From a virus: a stretch of DNA of 26,810 nt. This document shows positions 8,235 through 16,163 of the stretch, in pieces. Position numbers and translations under genes: made by a program. Below the pieces are notes generated by a model, which saw nothing but the letters and a program-made list of their open reading frames with translations, was not told the DNA's origin and made no database searches. The stretch is taken from the IMG/VR virus record IMGVR_UViG_3300010388_000035, positions 1 to 26,810 of that record. One strand, written 5' to 3'. Each line of letters begins with the position of its first letter. The stretch's first letter is position 1.

Positions 8235-8237
8235 ATA
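8230..8237 (+). promoter_or_regulatory. weak late-promoter-like box ACTAAATA
   Basis: ACTAAATA followed by C overlaps the stop codon of the preceding small gene and lies 36 bases before the chaperone G start. It departs from TATAAATA at the first two bases but sits at a gene end like the better boxes. Treated as a candidate only. Confidence 0.25.
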
Positions 8238-8273
8238 CATACAGTGACAATAATTTAACTCAAAGGAAAACAA

Positions 8274-8570
8274 ATGAAACTATCACAACTCTCAGCAAAG
8301 CCTCAACTAGTACAAGTAACTCTTGATGATGAAGAAATCATCAAAGAATTTGGTGAGGCTATTGAATTTTATACATGGGACCGACAACCCATGGACACAT
8401 TTATGAAGTTGGCAAGCATTGATAATACCAATGCATCAACTATCATTGACATTGTTAAGACACTTATCTTAGATGAAGAAGGTAAGCCAATCTTGACTAA
8501 AGAAAACATGCTCCCAACAAACGTTTTAATGAAGGCTATCAGTAAGGTCACTGATATGTTGGGAAAGTAA
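8274..8570 (+). CDS. tail assembly chaperone G
   Basis: A 98-residue acidic protein directly before the T frame and the tape measure, the position and size of lambda gpG-like chaperones, which coat the tape measure during tail assembly. AAAGGAAA precedes the start. Its last three codons before TAA, read with the base before them, form the slippery heptamer G GGA AAG, so a fraction of ribosomes should slip back one base and make a G-T fusion of 179 residues. A 6-bp hairpin (ATCAGT/ACTGAT, 8538-8555) ends five bases before the slip site. Confidence 0.85.
   Translation: MKLSQLSAKPQLVQVTLDDEEIIKEFGEAIEFYTWDRQPMDTFMKLASIDNTNASTIIDIVKTLILDEEGKPILTKENMLPTNVLMKAISKVTDMLGK
8561..8567 (+). other. -1 programmed ribosomal frameshift site GGGAAAG
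   Basis: The heptamer is in the exact X XXY YYZ phase of the G frame (TTG GGA AAG TAA) and is identical to the lambda G/GT slippery sequence. After a -1 slip, reading continues as GTA ACC GGC AGC ACT with no stop until 8812. The 0-frame stop directly follows. No strong downstream pseudoknot is evident; an upstream hairpin with an AAGG loop is present. Confidence 0.85.
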
Positions 8571-8602
8571 CCGGCAGCACTTTAGATATTAAATCACCAC
8601 AT

Positions 8603-8812
8603 ATGGCTATGATACTCACACTAGACACAATGGCAGAACGCTATAAACTCTTACCAAGTGAGATCCTAGCCCGTGGCAACACGTTAGATTTGTATGTAAT
8701 GGATGCTGCCTTAAGTTATCATAACTATCAGCACAAGAAGGCTATGGGTAAAGTTGAAGAAGACTATACCACTGACGAGTTAGTTGAAATGATGAAACAG
8801 GTCAAGAAATAA
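8603..8812 (+). CDS. tail assembly chaperone T domain (made as G-T fusion)
   Basis: This frame is open from the slip site at 8561-8567 through 8812, so the T part adds 81 residues to G. The first ATG at 8603 has no ribosome site in front of it (AAATCACCACAT), which argues that the domain is made mainly by frameshift rather than separately. The sequence (LPSEILARGNTLDLYVMDAA) looks like the helical T domain that binds the tail tube protein. In lambda-like tails, G coats the tape measure and GT recruits tube subunits. Confidence 0.82.
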   Translation: MAMILTLDTMAERYKLLPSEILARGNTLDLYVMDAALSYHNYQHKKAMGKVEEDYTTDELVEMMKQVKK

Positions 8813-8813
8813 T

Positions 8814-9110
8814 ATGGCAAACGAAATCACTTTCCAAATCACTGATAACATTACGTCAGAGATTAAACGCATTCAAAAAGAACTAAAGCAATTACCTGCA
8901 GAAGTTCATAAAGAGTTTGTTAAACTAACTCCTATACGTAGTGGTAATGCAAGACGTAAAACGAACTTGCGTGGAAGTGAAATCAATGCTAATTATCCGT
9001 ATGCACAAAAACTTGATAATGGATATAGTCCACAAGCACCTAGCGGTATGACTAAGCCTGCTGAACAGTTTATGAAAAAACGTTTAAACCAAATATTGAA
9101 GGGTAAATAA
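8814..9110 (+). CDS. HK97 gp10-like tail completion/neck protein
   Basis: A 98-residue basic protein with the pattern TPIRSGNARRKT, YPYAQKLDNGYS and APSGMTKPAEQF. This matches the HK97 gp10/lambda Z-like group of neck or tail completion proteins (TPxxTGxLR, followed by YAxxxexG and PFLxPA). It starts one base after the chaperone stop and ends just before the tape measure. In lambda-type order this family lies between head and tube genes; here it is moved downstream of the chaperones. Confidence 0.68.
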   Translation: MANEITFQITDNITSEIKRIQKELKQLPAEVHKEFVKLTPIRSGNARRKTNLRGSEINANYPYAQKLDNGYSPQAPSGMTKPAEQFMKKRLNQILKGK

Positions 9111-9111
9111 A

Positions 9112-11310
9112 ATGGCAGATATGAATCTAACAGTCAATGCCGATACAAGTAAAGCAGTATCAAGTTTTGATAAACTATCAAACTCAATTGACAAAGTACA
9201 TCAGAAATTCTCAGGACTAGGACCAAAGATCCTAGGTCTTGGCTTTGCCACAATGACTGCAAAAGTTATTGTTATGGCTGATGAACTTAATGACTTGAGC
9301 AATGCAAGTGGTATCGCAATTGGTAGACTTGTAGAATTCAAGAAGGCATTAGAACTAGCAGGTGGTCAAGCAGACCAAATGCCTGCAGCCATTAACAACT
9401 TTGTTCGTTCACTTGATGAGGCAGTAAGCGGTAGCAGCAAAGCACAAGACGCATTCAAACAAATTGGTGTTAGCCTAGATGACTTGAGTAAGTTAAGTGA
9501 ACAAGACCTACTACAAAAATCACTTGAAGGCTTAGGTGAAATCACTGACGCAGGTCGCCGCGCTACATTAATGATGAACTTGTTTGGCAAGAGTTTCAAG
9601 ACTGTTGATCCAGGTGACTTAGCAGCAAAACTTAAAGACTCTGCTGGTAGTGCAGACAAATATGCTCAGTCAATCAAACGTGCAGCCGAATTGAATGACC
9701 AAATGGTTATCGCTCAGGGTGCATTGAAGATGGCATTCTTAGAAGCATACAGTCCTGTCATTGAAAAATTAGTTGCATTCAACAAAGCAATGGAAGAAGG
9801 TAAGAAGTCTACTGAAACATTAGTAACCATTATCAAAGTATTGACTGTTGTTATGGCAGCAGCCTTTGCATTTACTGGATGGGGCTTGATTGTTCGTGCA
9901 ATTGGTACAGTAGGTAGAGGCGTTGGCGCGCTTGTTGGCATGTTCGGTGGAGCAGGCAGAGCAATCAGTGCTACATTCGGTGCCAACAGTGCAGTAATGA
10001 AAGTATTGCGCGGTGTAGGTGGCCTAATCGCAGCAATTGGTGCAGGTCTTGCTACAATCATTGGCATGACACCCGATGATGCTAAAAAGGACACAGATAA
10101 GGCAGGTACTGACACAGCAGCCGAAGACGCAGCCAAAGCAGAAGTAGCACGCCAACGTGAAGTCGCTGATGCATTTGAGAAAAAGCGCAATGAAATGACA
10201 AGAGTAATTACTGAGTTCAAGAAAATGAACGCAGAAGTTATTGACAACATCAACACCGAAAATGAATTGATTGGTCAAAGTAAAGAATATCAAGATACAT
10301 TAAGGGCTTTAGAAGCACTATACAAACGTAACGTTGATGAGATTGATAAGTTAAAATTAGCAAAGCAAAACTTAACTGACGAAGAAAAACGTGGCGGCAT
10401 GGCTGCAGTCATTGATGCGCAGATTGCCAAATTAGAAGAAATTACAAAAGTTGAAGCAGACCGTGTAACAAGAGCAGTAGCAAATGCAAACAGACTTCAA
10501 CAATTAGAACAGTTAAGATTGTTTGGCATTCAAACTCGCATTGACATGGAGAAGCAACTTCAAGGTGTGCAAGACGATGCAGCCAAGATGACCATGACTG
10601 AGATTGAGAAAAAGTACTATGACATTGAAGCAGCAGCAAAAGCAGCCGGTAAGGCAGCAATTGACGCAGAAGCAGCAAGACGTGGTGCAGCACTATCACC
10701 AGAAGAAGCCGCAAAGTATTATGAAATTGCAAGCAAAGGTAATGATACTCTTAAACAACAGACTAAAGATTTGTATGACCAAAGTCGTACATTTAGTAAT
10801 GGATGGAAGACAGCGTTTAATGAATACGCTGACAACGCAACCAATGCTGCTAATCGTGCTCGTGATATTTTTAATTCTATGACACAAAACATGAACAGCG
10901 CCTTAGACAATTTCGTAGAGACAGGCAAGTTAAGTTTCGGTGACTTAGCAAACTCAATCATCAAGGATATTATTAAGATTGAATTGAAACAAAGTGCTGC
11001 CGCATTCATGACCGCAGGTAAGGGCATGAGTTGGGGAAGTTTATTAGGCTTTGCAGAAGGCGGAACTCCTCCAGTAGGTCGTGCAAGTATTGTTGGTGAG
11101 AACGGTCCTGAATTGTTTGTACCAAAGAGTTCTGGCACAATCGTTCCAAACAATCAATTAGGCGGTGGCGGTGGTGTTGTTAACAATCATTATTATACCG
11201 TCAATGCTGTTGATGCTAAATCAGTAGCACAGTTGTTTGCTGAGAATCGTAAGACATTGTACGGCTCAGTTAAAATGGCTGAAAAAGAAACATCATATAG
11301 AATGAGATAA
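9112..11310 (+). CDS. tail tape measure protein
   Basis: The longest tail-module gene before the hub (732 residues) follows the chaperone pair, as usual. It is mostly helical. Two hydrophobic segments lie at about 240-263 and 298-319, then a long charged coiled coil (about 335-600). The C-terminus carries the typical GFAEGGTPP, GENGPELFVP and glycine-rich run, shared with lambda H-type tape measures. It sets tail length; at roughly 0.15 nm per residue the tail would be near 110 nm. It is also expected to be ejected with or ahead of the DNA. No lytic domain is visible. Confidence 0.93.
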   Translation: MADMNLTVNADTSKAVSSFDKLSNSIDKVHQKFSGLGPKILGLGFATMTAKVIVMADELNDLSNASGIAIGRLVEFKKALELAGGQADQMPAAINNFVRSLDEAVSGSSKAQDAFKQIGVSLDDLSKLSEQDLLQKSLEGLGEITDAGRRATLMMNLFGKSFKTVDPGDLAAKLKDSAGSADKYAQSIKRAAELNDQMVIAQGALKMAFLEAYSPVIEKLVAFNKAMEEGKKSTETLVTIIKVLTVVMAAAFAFTGWGLIVRAIGTVGRGVGALVGMFGGAGRAISATFGANSAVMKVLRGVGGLIAAIGAGLATIIGMTPDDAKKDTDKAGTDTAAEDAAKAEVARQREVADAFEKKRNEMTRVITEFKKMNAEVIDNINTENELIGQSKEYQDTLRALEALYKRNVDEIDKLKLAKQNLTDEEKRGGMAAVIDAQIAKLEEITKVEADRVTRAVANANRLQQLEQLRLFGIQTRIDMEKQLQGVQDDAAKMTMTEIEKKYYDIEAAAKAAGKAAIDAEAARRGAALSPEEAAKYYEIASKGNDTLKQQTKDLYDQSRTFSNGWKTAFNEYADNATNAANRARDIFNSMTQNMNSALDNFVETGKLSFGDLANSIIKDIIKIELKQSAAAFMTAGKGMSWGSLLGFAEGGTPPVGRASIVGENGPELFVPKSSGTIVPNNQLGGGGGVVNNHYYTVNAVDAKSVAQLFAENRKTLYGSVKMAEKETSYRMR

Positions 11311-11314
11311 GATT

Positions 11315-12010
11315 ATGGCAGCATTACAAACAATTATTGACAATAGCGAAAGCATAACAATTAATCGTAGAAAAGTTGTTGGCATTCAATATACACGTAA
11401 CGATGTACCTCGTGTAAGTTTGACTCCAACACTTAACCCATGGCGCTTTACAGTAGGCTTGCCAACACAATTGCGTTACGGCGATGTTCGTTCATTGCTT
11501 GAAGCAATTGACGCACTAGACAGAATTTACAACGAGACAATTAGTTTTGGTAGTAACCCTAACTTAGACTGGTTGTTTAGATATCAAGGCGCAATGAGCA
11601 TCACACAACGTAACGCAATAACTGTTCAAAGTTTTGAAGGCAATCAATTAGTATTGACTGGCTTACCAACTATGTCAGCAAGTCGTGCGTTATTTGAACC
11701 TAACGACTTGATTCAAATAGGTGACTACACATACCCATTCACTAGCGTAACTCAAGTATTGCGTGGTACAGGTGGTACTGTTACAGTTACAACACATAGA
11801 CCAAACATTATACCTGACCCAGTAGTAGGCTTAGGTATCACAGTTGGTTCAGATTGTGAATTCAATTTGTTCTGCCCTAACATGCCAACGTATAGATTGT
11901 TCCCAGGTGGCACAACATATAACAGTGCAGGTGTAGTAACGGGTAATGCTCGTATTGAATGGTCAGATAGTTTTGAACTATATGAATATCTTGCTGATTT
12001 GTCAACTTAA
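11315..12010 (+). CDS. distal tail / minor tail protein (M-like position)
   Basis: A 231-residue beta-rich protein just after the tape measure, in the position of lambda M or of distal tail proteins. It starts with NNSESITINRRK-like strands and PRVSLTPTLNPWRFTVGLP. An internal loop domain of about 115-180 (ALFEPNDLIQIGDYTYPFTSV) may be an insertion in the ring fold. It probably starts the tail tip complex. The call is positional plus predicted fold. Confidence 0.6.
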   Translation: MAALQTIIDNSESITINRRKVVGIQYTRNDVPRVSLTPTLNPWRFTVGLPTQLRYGDVRSLLEAIDALDRIYNETISFGSNPNLDWLFRYQGAMSITQRNAITVQSFEGNQLVLTGLPTMSASRALFEPNDLIQIGDYTYPFTSVTQVLRGTGGTVTVTTHRPNIIPDPVVGLGITVGSDCEFNLFCPNMPTYRLFPGGTTYNSAGVVTGNARIEWSDSFELYEYLADLST

Positions 12011-12018
12011 GGAAACAC

Positions 12019-12651
12019 ATGATTGATATCCCACAAGTAAACAACGCACCCTATGTAAACAACGCAGAGTTTGTTAAGTTAACCATTGTAAACCCAGATG
12101 GTTCAACAGTAGTTCACACCTTCAGTTCAAGTTATCAGAATGAAACAATTAGTGGCACTGTATATCTAGCACTCGGTGGATTGTTAATGGTTGGAACACA
12201 ACAACGTGACTTGCGTGTTTCAAGCGCAGACACTACAGTTACATTAAGTGGCTTAAACAGCGATAACATCTATCTTGTATTGGGTACGCAGATTAAAGGT
12301 AGTTTGATTGAGATATGGCGTGGTTTCTATGACGACAACTACAATCTAGTAAATACTGTTAAGCGTTACGATGGCATCATCACAAGTTATACCATCACAG
12401 AAGACCGTGAAGAAACAACAGACAACTTTGTTATTTCGGTTAACTGTTCTGCTTATAAGGTTGTGCTTGAGAATCGTATCGCAGGTAGAAAAACAAATAG
12501 TCAAAGTTGGAAAGAGTTTAATCCTACTGATGTGAGCATGGACAAAGTGCAAACATTAGATGGTGCATACTTTAACTTTGGTAAACCAGTTAACACAAAT
12601 ACTACAAATGATGTAACAACATTAAAAGCAACCGTTACAGTAGTACGATAA
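12019..12651 (+). CDS. minor tail protein (L-like / DUF2163-like)
   Basis: A 210-residue protein with a strand-rich core and a conserved-looking C-terminal segment (GRKTNSQSW, NPTDVSMDKV, YFNFGKP). This resembles the metal-binding or hub-linking region of lambda L/DUF2163-type minor tail proteins, which join the distal ring to the hub. The cysteines typical of lambda L iron-sulfur proteins are not seen: only one Cys (NCSAYK) is evident. It lies between the M-like protein and the GNAT gene, with AAGGAAACAC ahead of its ATG. Confidence 0.58.
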   Translation: MIDIPQVNNAPYVNNAEFVKLTIVNPDGSTVVHTFSSSYQNETISGTVYLALGGLLMVGTQQRDLRVSSADTTVTLSGLNSDNIYLVLGTQIKGSLIEIWRGFYDDNYNLVNTVKRYDGIITSYTITEDREETTDNFVISVNCSAYKVVLENRIAGRKTNSQSWKEFNPTDVSMDKVQTLDGAYFNFGKPVNTNTTNDVTTLKATVTVVR

Positions 12652-12660
12652 GGTCAATAA

Positions 12661-13116
12661 ATGAAAATCATTGAAGCAAATAAATTTCACATCCCAGTCA
12701 TCATTGAGATGCTTAAACATTACCGAGAAGTTACACCCGTTTCATTCTTTAAAGATATTAACAATGAACAACACGTTAACGGTTTACTCACACACATTCT
12801 AGCCGGTCGTGGCGTAATCTTGTTGAGTTATAAAGACAATGTGCCAACAGGCATGTTGTTAGCGTTTATTGATTCTAGCATATGGGATACAAATTTATGT
12901 GTACTGAAGGAATTAGCATACTGGGTAGAGCCAGAGTTCAGAGGAACAAGTGCGGGTTATCGCTTATTGTCAAAGTACAACGAGGTCGCACAGTCACTTT
13001 TAGATACGGGAAGAATCAAAACATGGACAATATCAAAAATGGTAAACAGTCCTGACTTAGATTACGCTAAACTAGGCTTTAGCAAAGTAGAAGAAACATG
13101 GAGCATGGGAGTATAA
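12661..13116 (+). CDS. GNAT family N-acetyltransferase
   Basis: A 151-residue GNAT-fold protein. The acetyl-CoA binding loop is RGTSAG (94-99) after the strand LAYWVEPEF, with S in place of the usual first G; similar RGSSAG loops occur in phage GNATs. The end (NSPDLDYAKLGFSKVEETWSM) matches the late GNAT helix and strand. It would transfer an acetyl group from acetyl-CoA to an amine; the substrate is unknown. It sits in the tail-tip operon between the L-like and J-like genes, one base before the latter, where lambda has the cell wall hydrolase K. Whether it acts on a virion protein or a host target cannot be seen. Confidence 0.87.
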   Translation: MKIIEANKFHIPVIIEMLKHYREVTPVSFFKDINNEQHVNGLLTHILAGRGVILLSYKDNVPTGMLLAFIDSSIWDTNLCVLKELAYWVEPEFRGTSAGYRLLSKYNEVAQSLLDTGRIKTWTISKMVNSPDLDYAKLGFSKVEETWSMGV

Positions 13117-13117
13117 G

Positions 13118-15649
13118 ATGCCAGTATTTACCGCAACCGCAGCGTATATCGCAGCATCAGTAGGCGTATCAAGCGCATTCGGCATAGCAGCGATTAACTT
13201 CGGTGTTCGTGCTGTTGCAGCATATGCATTAACAAAATTAATTAGCAAGAAGGATGATAACGCCGGTCCATCTGCTCCAACTGCACCTGGCACACAAATG
13301 CCACCTGCTACTGATAACAAACTTCCAGTGATATATGGTACTAGTTATGTTGTCCCATGTATTGTTGATGCTAAGATGAGCACTGACCAAACAACTATGT
13401 GGTATGTTCTTGCTATAAGTGAACACACAGATACAGGCACAATGAGTTTTGACCGTATTTGGTGGGGTGACAAAGAATTAATCTTTGGTGATGGTGCAGA
13501 CCAAACTAAAGTTACTAGTTGGATCAATAGCAACGATGAAGAAAATACAAACGTAAATGATAATATGTGGGTGTACTTCTACGCTAATGGTAGCAATGAC
13601 CCAGTTAATAGTAGTTCATCAGCGATTGCAATCATGCAAAACTCTGCAATTCCTGCCGATGAACGTTGGACAGTTAATAACTTAATGAGTGATTGTGCGT
13701 TTGCAATTATCAAGGTTGAATACACACAAAATGCTAGTTTAACTGGTATTGAACAAGTATTGATTCAGGCAACAAACACATTAACAAAGCCTGGTTCTGT
13801 ATTGCTTGATTACTTTACTAACACACGTTATGGTTGCGCTATTCCAATTGAAGACGTTGATACTGTTGCATTGGCAGCACTTGATACATACAGCGACCAA
13901 CTAATTGATTATACTGATACTGAGGGTGAACCCGCTACACAAGCACGATATCGTATTAATGGCATAGTGAACACTGACAACCCTTGCATGACTAACTTGC
14001 AATCAATGGTTGACAGTTGCGATTCATGGATTCAATGGGATGAAGTTAACAACAAATGGTCAGTAATCATTAACCAAAGTTATCTTGATTACACAGTTTA
14101 CAATGAACTATTCCAAATCAATAGTTTTAACATTATCGGTGGGGTTGATATTACACCAGTTGACTTGAACAACACATACAACAGTGTTGAAGGTCAGTTC
14201 CATAACACTAAGATTAAGGATAAGGCTGATTACGTTTACTCATTGTTGCAACCAGAAGACATGAGCCCTAATGAACCTGATAATCAACTACAAGTTCAAT
14301 TCCCATATGTCAATAATTCAGTTCAAGCGCAATACTTGACTACACGCAGATTGATTCAGTCACGTGAAGATTTGTTTGTTACATTGACTACTGACTATTC
14401 TGGTATTCAAGTAGAAGCGGGTGATGTAGTTCGTGTTGCTCAACCAGTTTATGGATGGGGACCAACTGAACTATTGCCTGATAATCCAGACAAACTATTC
14501 AGAGTAAGTCAAGTTATTGAAGCAAAGACTGAAGACGGAAGTCTTGGTGCACAAATTACAATGTTTGAGTACAATGAGCAAGTCTACGAAAACATTGATA
14601 TTGAAGATTACACACCTGCAAGTAATACTGGCATTCCTTATCCAGGATGGATAAGCGACCCAGGCGCACCCACAGTAACTGAAACAACTGTTGTTGATGG
14701 CATGATGAGCGGGTTAGTTATCAGTGCTACTGTACCTGCTACTGGTACTGTGCTATACATGGATTTCTATTATGGTACATCTAGCGACCCATTAACGCAT
14801 AAACTTTATAAGACTGTAACACCCGCAACAGGTCGTGCATTTGTTAATGGAGTTACAGTAACAATTCATGTCAATGATATACCGCGTGGCGTATACTATT
14901 GGTCAGTGAAGGCACGAGGGTCAACTAGTGTAGGCGGCGGCGAGAGTGCAAGTAGTGCTAGTTCAAGCCCAAGTACTTGGGATAGTTTAAAAGTATTGAT
15001 TCCTGCACTAGTAGGCAGTCAATTATTGGGCGGCATTGCTAAAGACATGTTGCGACCAGATGCGCAGCCACCAAGCACTCCTATTGTGCAAACAATTGGA
15101 TATGATCCATCACAGCATTTACCGGTATCAGTTACTAGTACTAGCGCACGTAATAGACCATTAATATTCCCTGGCACATCAGTGGCTAGTGATAATATAT
15201 TCCCGTGGTATCAAGGAACTGATCCAGACAGCACTGGTGAATGGACTCCTGCTGTTGTTAGAGCCTGGCCCGTAGCAGAGGGAGACTATGGTTGGTACAT
15301 AATCTGTAAATACGATGAGGCGGGCCTAGTCGTAACCCCCGGTGATTTTATTAATAAGTCAGGTCAGTTCTTTTTTCTAACTGATACAGCCGATGCCATA
15401 ATTCAAATTTGTACCTATATTGTAGCAGAGGGTAGTACAGATTATAATATTCAAACTGCGTTCTTACAAACCATTACATTGAGTCAAGTAGAACCATACC
15501 CCATCAGTGTTTCAGTATCTAATACTAGTACGGTGCAAGAGGGGTCAGTTGAAATAGAGTCTGGATGGATGATGCGAAATATGACGCCAGGAAGCAATGT
15601 CACTGTATTCAGTGCATCAACAGTATGGCAACAAATGATAGGCAATTAA
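13118..15649 (+). CDS. tail tip hub / host specificity protein J-like
   Basis: The largest protein apart from the repeat fibre (843 residues). It starts with an alanine-rich hydrophobic segment (about 5-45), then LPVIYG (69-74), as in lambda J-type hubs that begin near a predicted membrane-active helix and a PVxYG strand. The middle (about 290-500) looks like the phage tail hub domain (DLNNTYNSVEG, TLTTDYSGIQVEAGDVVRV). A fibronectin III-like domain follows (about 515-620) with VYYWSVKARG. The C-terminal 200 residues are unassigned. It should close the tail tube and anchor the fibres. Its stop codon lies in the loop of a hairpin. Confidence 0.82.
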   Translation: MPVFTATAAYIAASVGVSSAFGIAAINFGVRAVAAYALTKLISKKDDNAGPSAPTAPGTQMPPATDNKLPVIYGTSYVVPCIVDAKMSTDQTTMWYVLAISEHTDTGTMSFDRIWWGDKELIFGDGADQTKVTSWINSNDEENTNVNDNMWVYFYANGSNDPVNSSSSAIAIMQNSAIPADERWTVNNLMSDCAFAIIKVEYTQNASLTGIEQVLIQATNTLTKPGSVLLDYFTNTRYGCAIPIEDVDTVALAALDTYSDQLIDYTDTEGEPATQARYRINGIVNTDNPCMTNLQSMVDSCDSWIQWDEVNNKWSVIINQSYLDYTVYNELFQINSFNIIGGVDITPVDLNNTYNSVEGQFHNTKIKDKADYVYSLLQPEDMSPNEPDNQLQVQFPYVNNSVQAQYLTTRRLIQSREDLFVTLTTDYSGIQVEAGDVVRVAQPVYGWGPTELLPDNPDKLFRVSQVIEAKTEDGSLGAQITMFEYNEQVYENIDIEDYTPASNTGIPYPGWISDPGAPTVTETTVVDGMMSGLVISATVPATGTVLYMDFYYGTSSDPLTHKLYKTVTPATGRAFVNGVTVTIHVNDIPRGVYYWSVKARGSTSVGGGESASSASSSPSTWDSLKVLIPALVGSQLLGGIAKDMLRPDAQPPSTPIVQTIGYDPSQHLPVSVTSTSARNRPLIFPGTSVASDNIFPWYQGTDPDSTGEWTPAVVRAWPVAEGDYGWYIICKYDEAGLVVTPGDFINKSGQFFFLTDTADAIIQICTYIVAEGSTDYNIQTAFLQTITLSQVEPYPISVSVSNTSTVQEGSVEIESGWMMRNMTPGSNVTVFSASTVWQQMIGN

Positions 15650-15657
15650 TGCCTATC
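15637..15657 (+). terminator. hairpin enclosing the J-like stop codon
   Basis: GATAGGCA (15637-15644) pairs perfectly with TGCCTATC (15650-15657) around ATTAA, which contains the TAA stop. It has no T-run and is followed within eight bases by the late-type box at 15661-15672. It may end or process the upstream transcript, but without a T-run it is a weaker terminator candidate than the one at 18856. Confidence 0.5.
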
Positions 15658-15660
15658 GCA

Positions 15661-15672
15661 AAACGATAAATA
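15661..15672 (+). promoter_or_regulatory. late promoter box AAACGATAAATA, fibre cassette 1
   Basis: GATAAATA (15665-15672) preceded by AAAC, identical over 12 bases to the box before fibre cassette 2. It lies 19 bases before the ATG at 15692. T4-type initiation would place the start site near 15678, inside AGGAG, leaving a leader of about 14 bases. This short spacing is a caution. Confidence 0.5.
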
Positions 15673-15691
15673 TAAAAGGAGATAAACAAAA

Positions 15692-16162
15692 ATGAGTTTA
15701 TTATTAAACGGTTCAAAAACAGCAACAATCGCCGGAACGGTGATGCAACTTGTAGAGATTTATACTGGTGAGAGTTACACATTCCCATTCAGTTTTAAAA
15801 ATCAAGCAGGTGACCCAATCAACATTACTTCATGGACATTAAGCACATCAGTAAAATGGTATAATGCCGGCATCACGTATGCAGACAATAACAGTCCAGT
15901 AGATGTTAACTTGACTAATTTAACATTGATTAGTCCTCAACCCACGATGAGTCCAATGCCAACAGCAGAAATAATTTCTGGTTCTGCCGGTACCGGGTAC
16001 TTGTACATTCCATCAGGTATTAACGGTGGCGAAGTAATTGATATTGATGGTGTTCCATCATTGATTGCAATTGTTACCTTGCAAGTATCTAGAACAGATT
16101 CAGTTAGTGGTGAAACAGATGTGAACAAAGAACCAATTGGTTTGATTATAAGGTACCTATAA
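15692..16162 (+). CDS. fibre adaptor / upper baseplate-like protein (cassette 1)
   Basis: A 156-residue beta-rich protein. Residues about 20-55 (GESYTFPFSFKNQAGDPINI) look like the Ig-like N-terminal fold of BppU-type adaptors that dock fibres onto the tail tip. It is the first gene of the fibre unit and has the strong site AAAGGAG upstream. It corresponds in position and outline to the gene at 18964, which heads the second fibre cassette. Its partner is probably the repeat fibre that starts one base after its stop. Confidence 0.52.
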   Translation: MSLLLNGSKTATIAGTVMQLVEIYTGESYTFPFSFKNQAGDPINITSWTLSTSVKWYNAGITYADNNSPVDVNLTNLTLISPQPTMSPMPTAEIISGSAGTGYLYIPSGINGGEVIDIDGVPSLIAIVTLQVSRTDSVSGETDVNKEPIGLIIRYL

Positions 16163-16163
16163 T

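Noticed and set aside
9714-10256. A 180-codon open frame on the - strand inside the tape measure gene.
   Set aside because: No ribosome site, composition is that of a shadow of an alanine-rich helical gene, and the + strand tape measure is certain.
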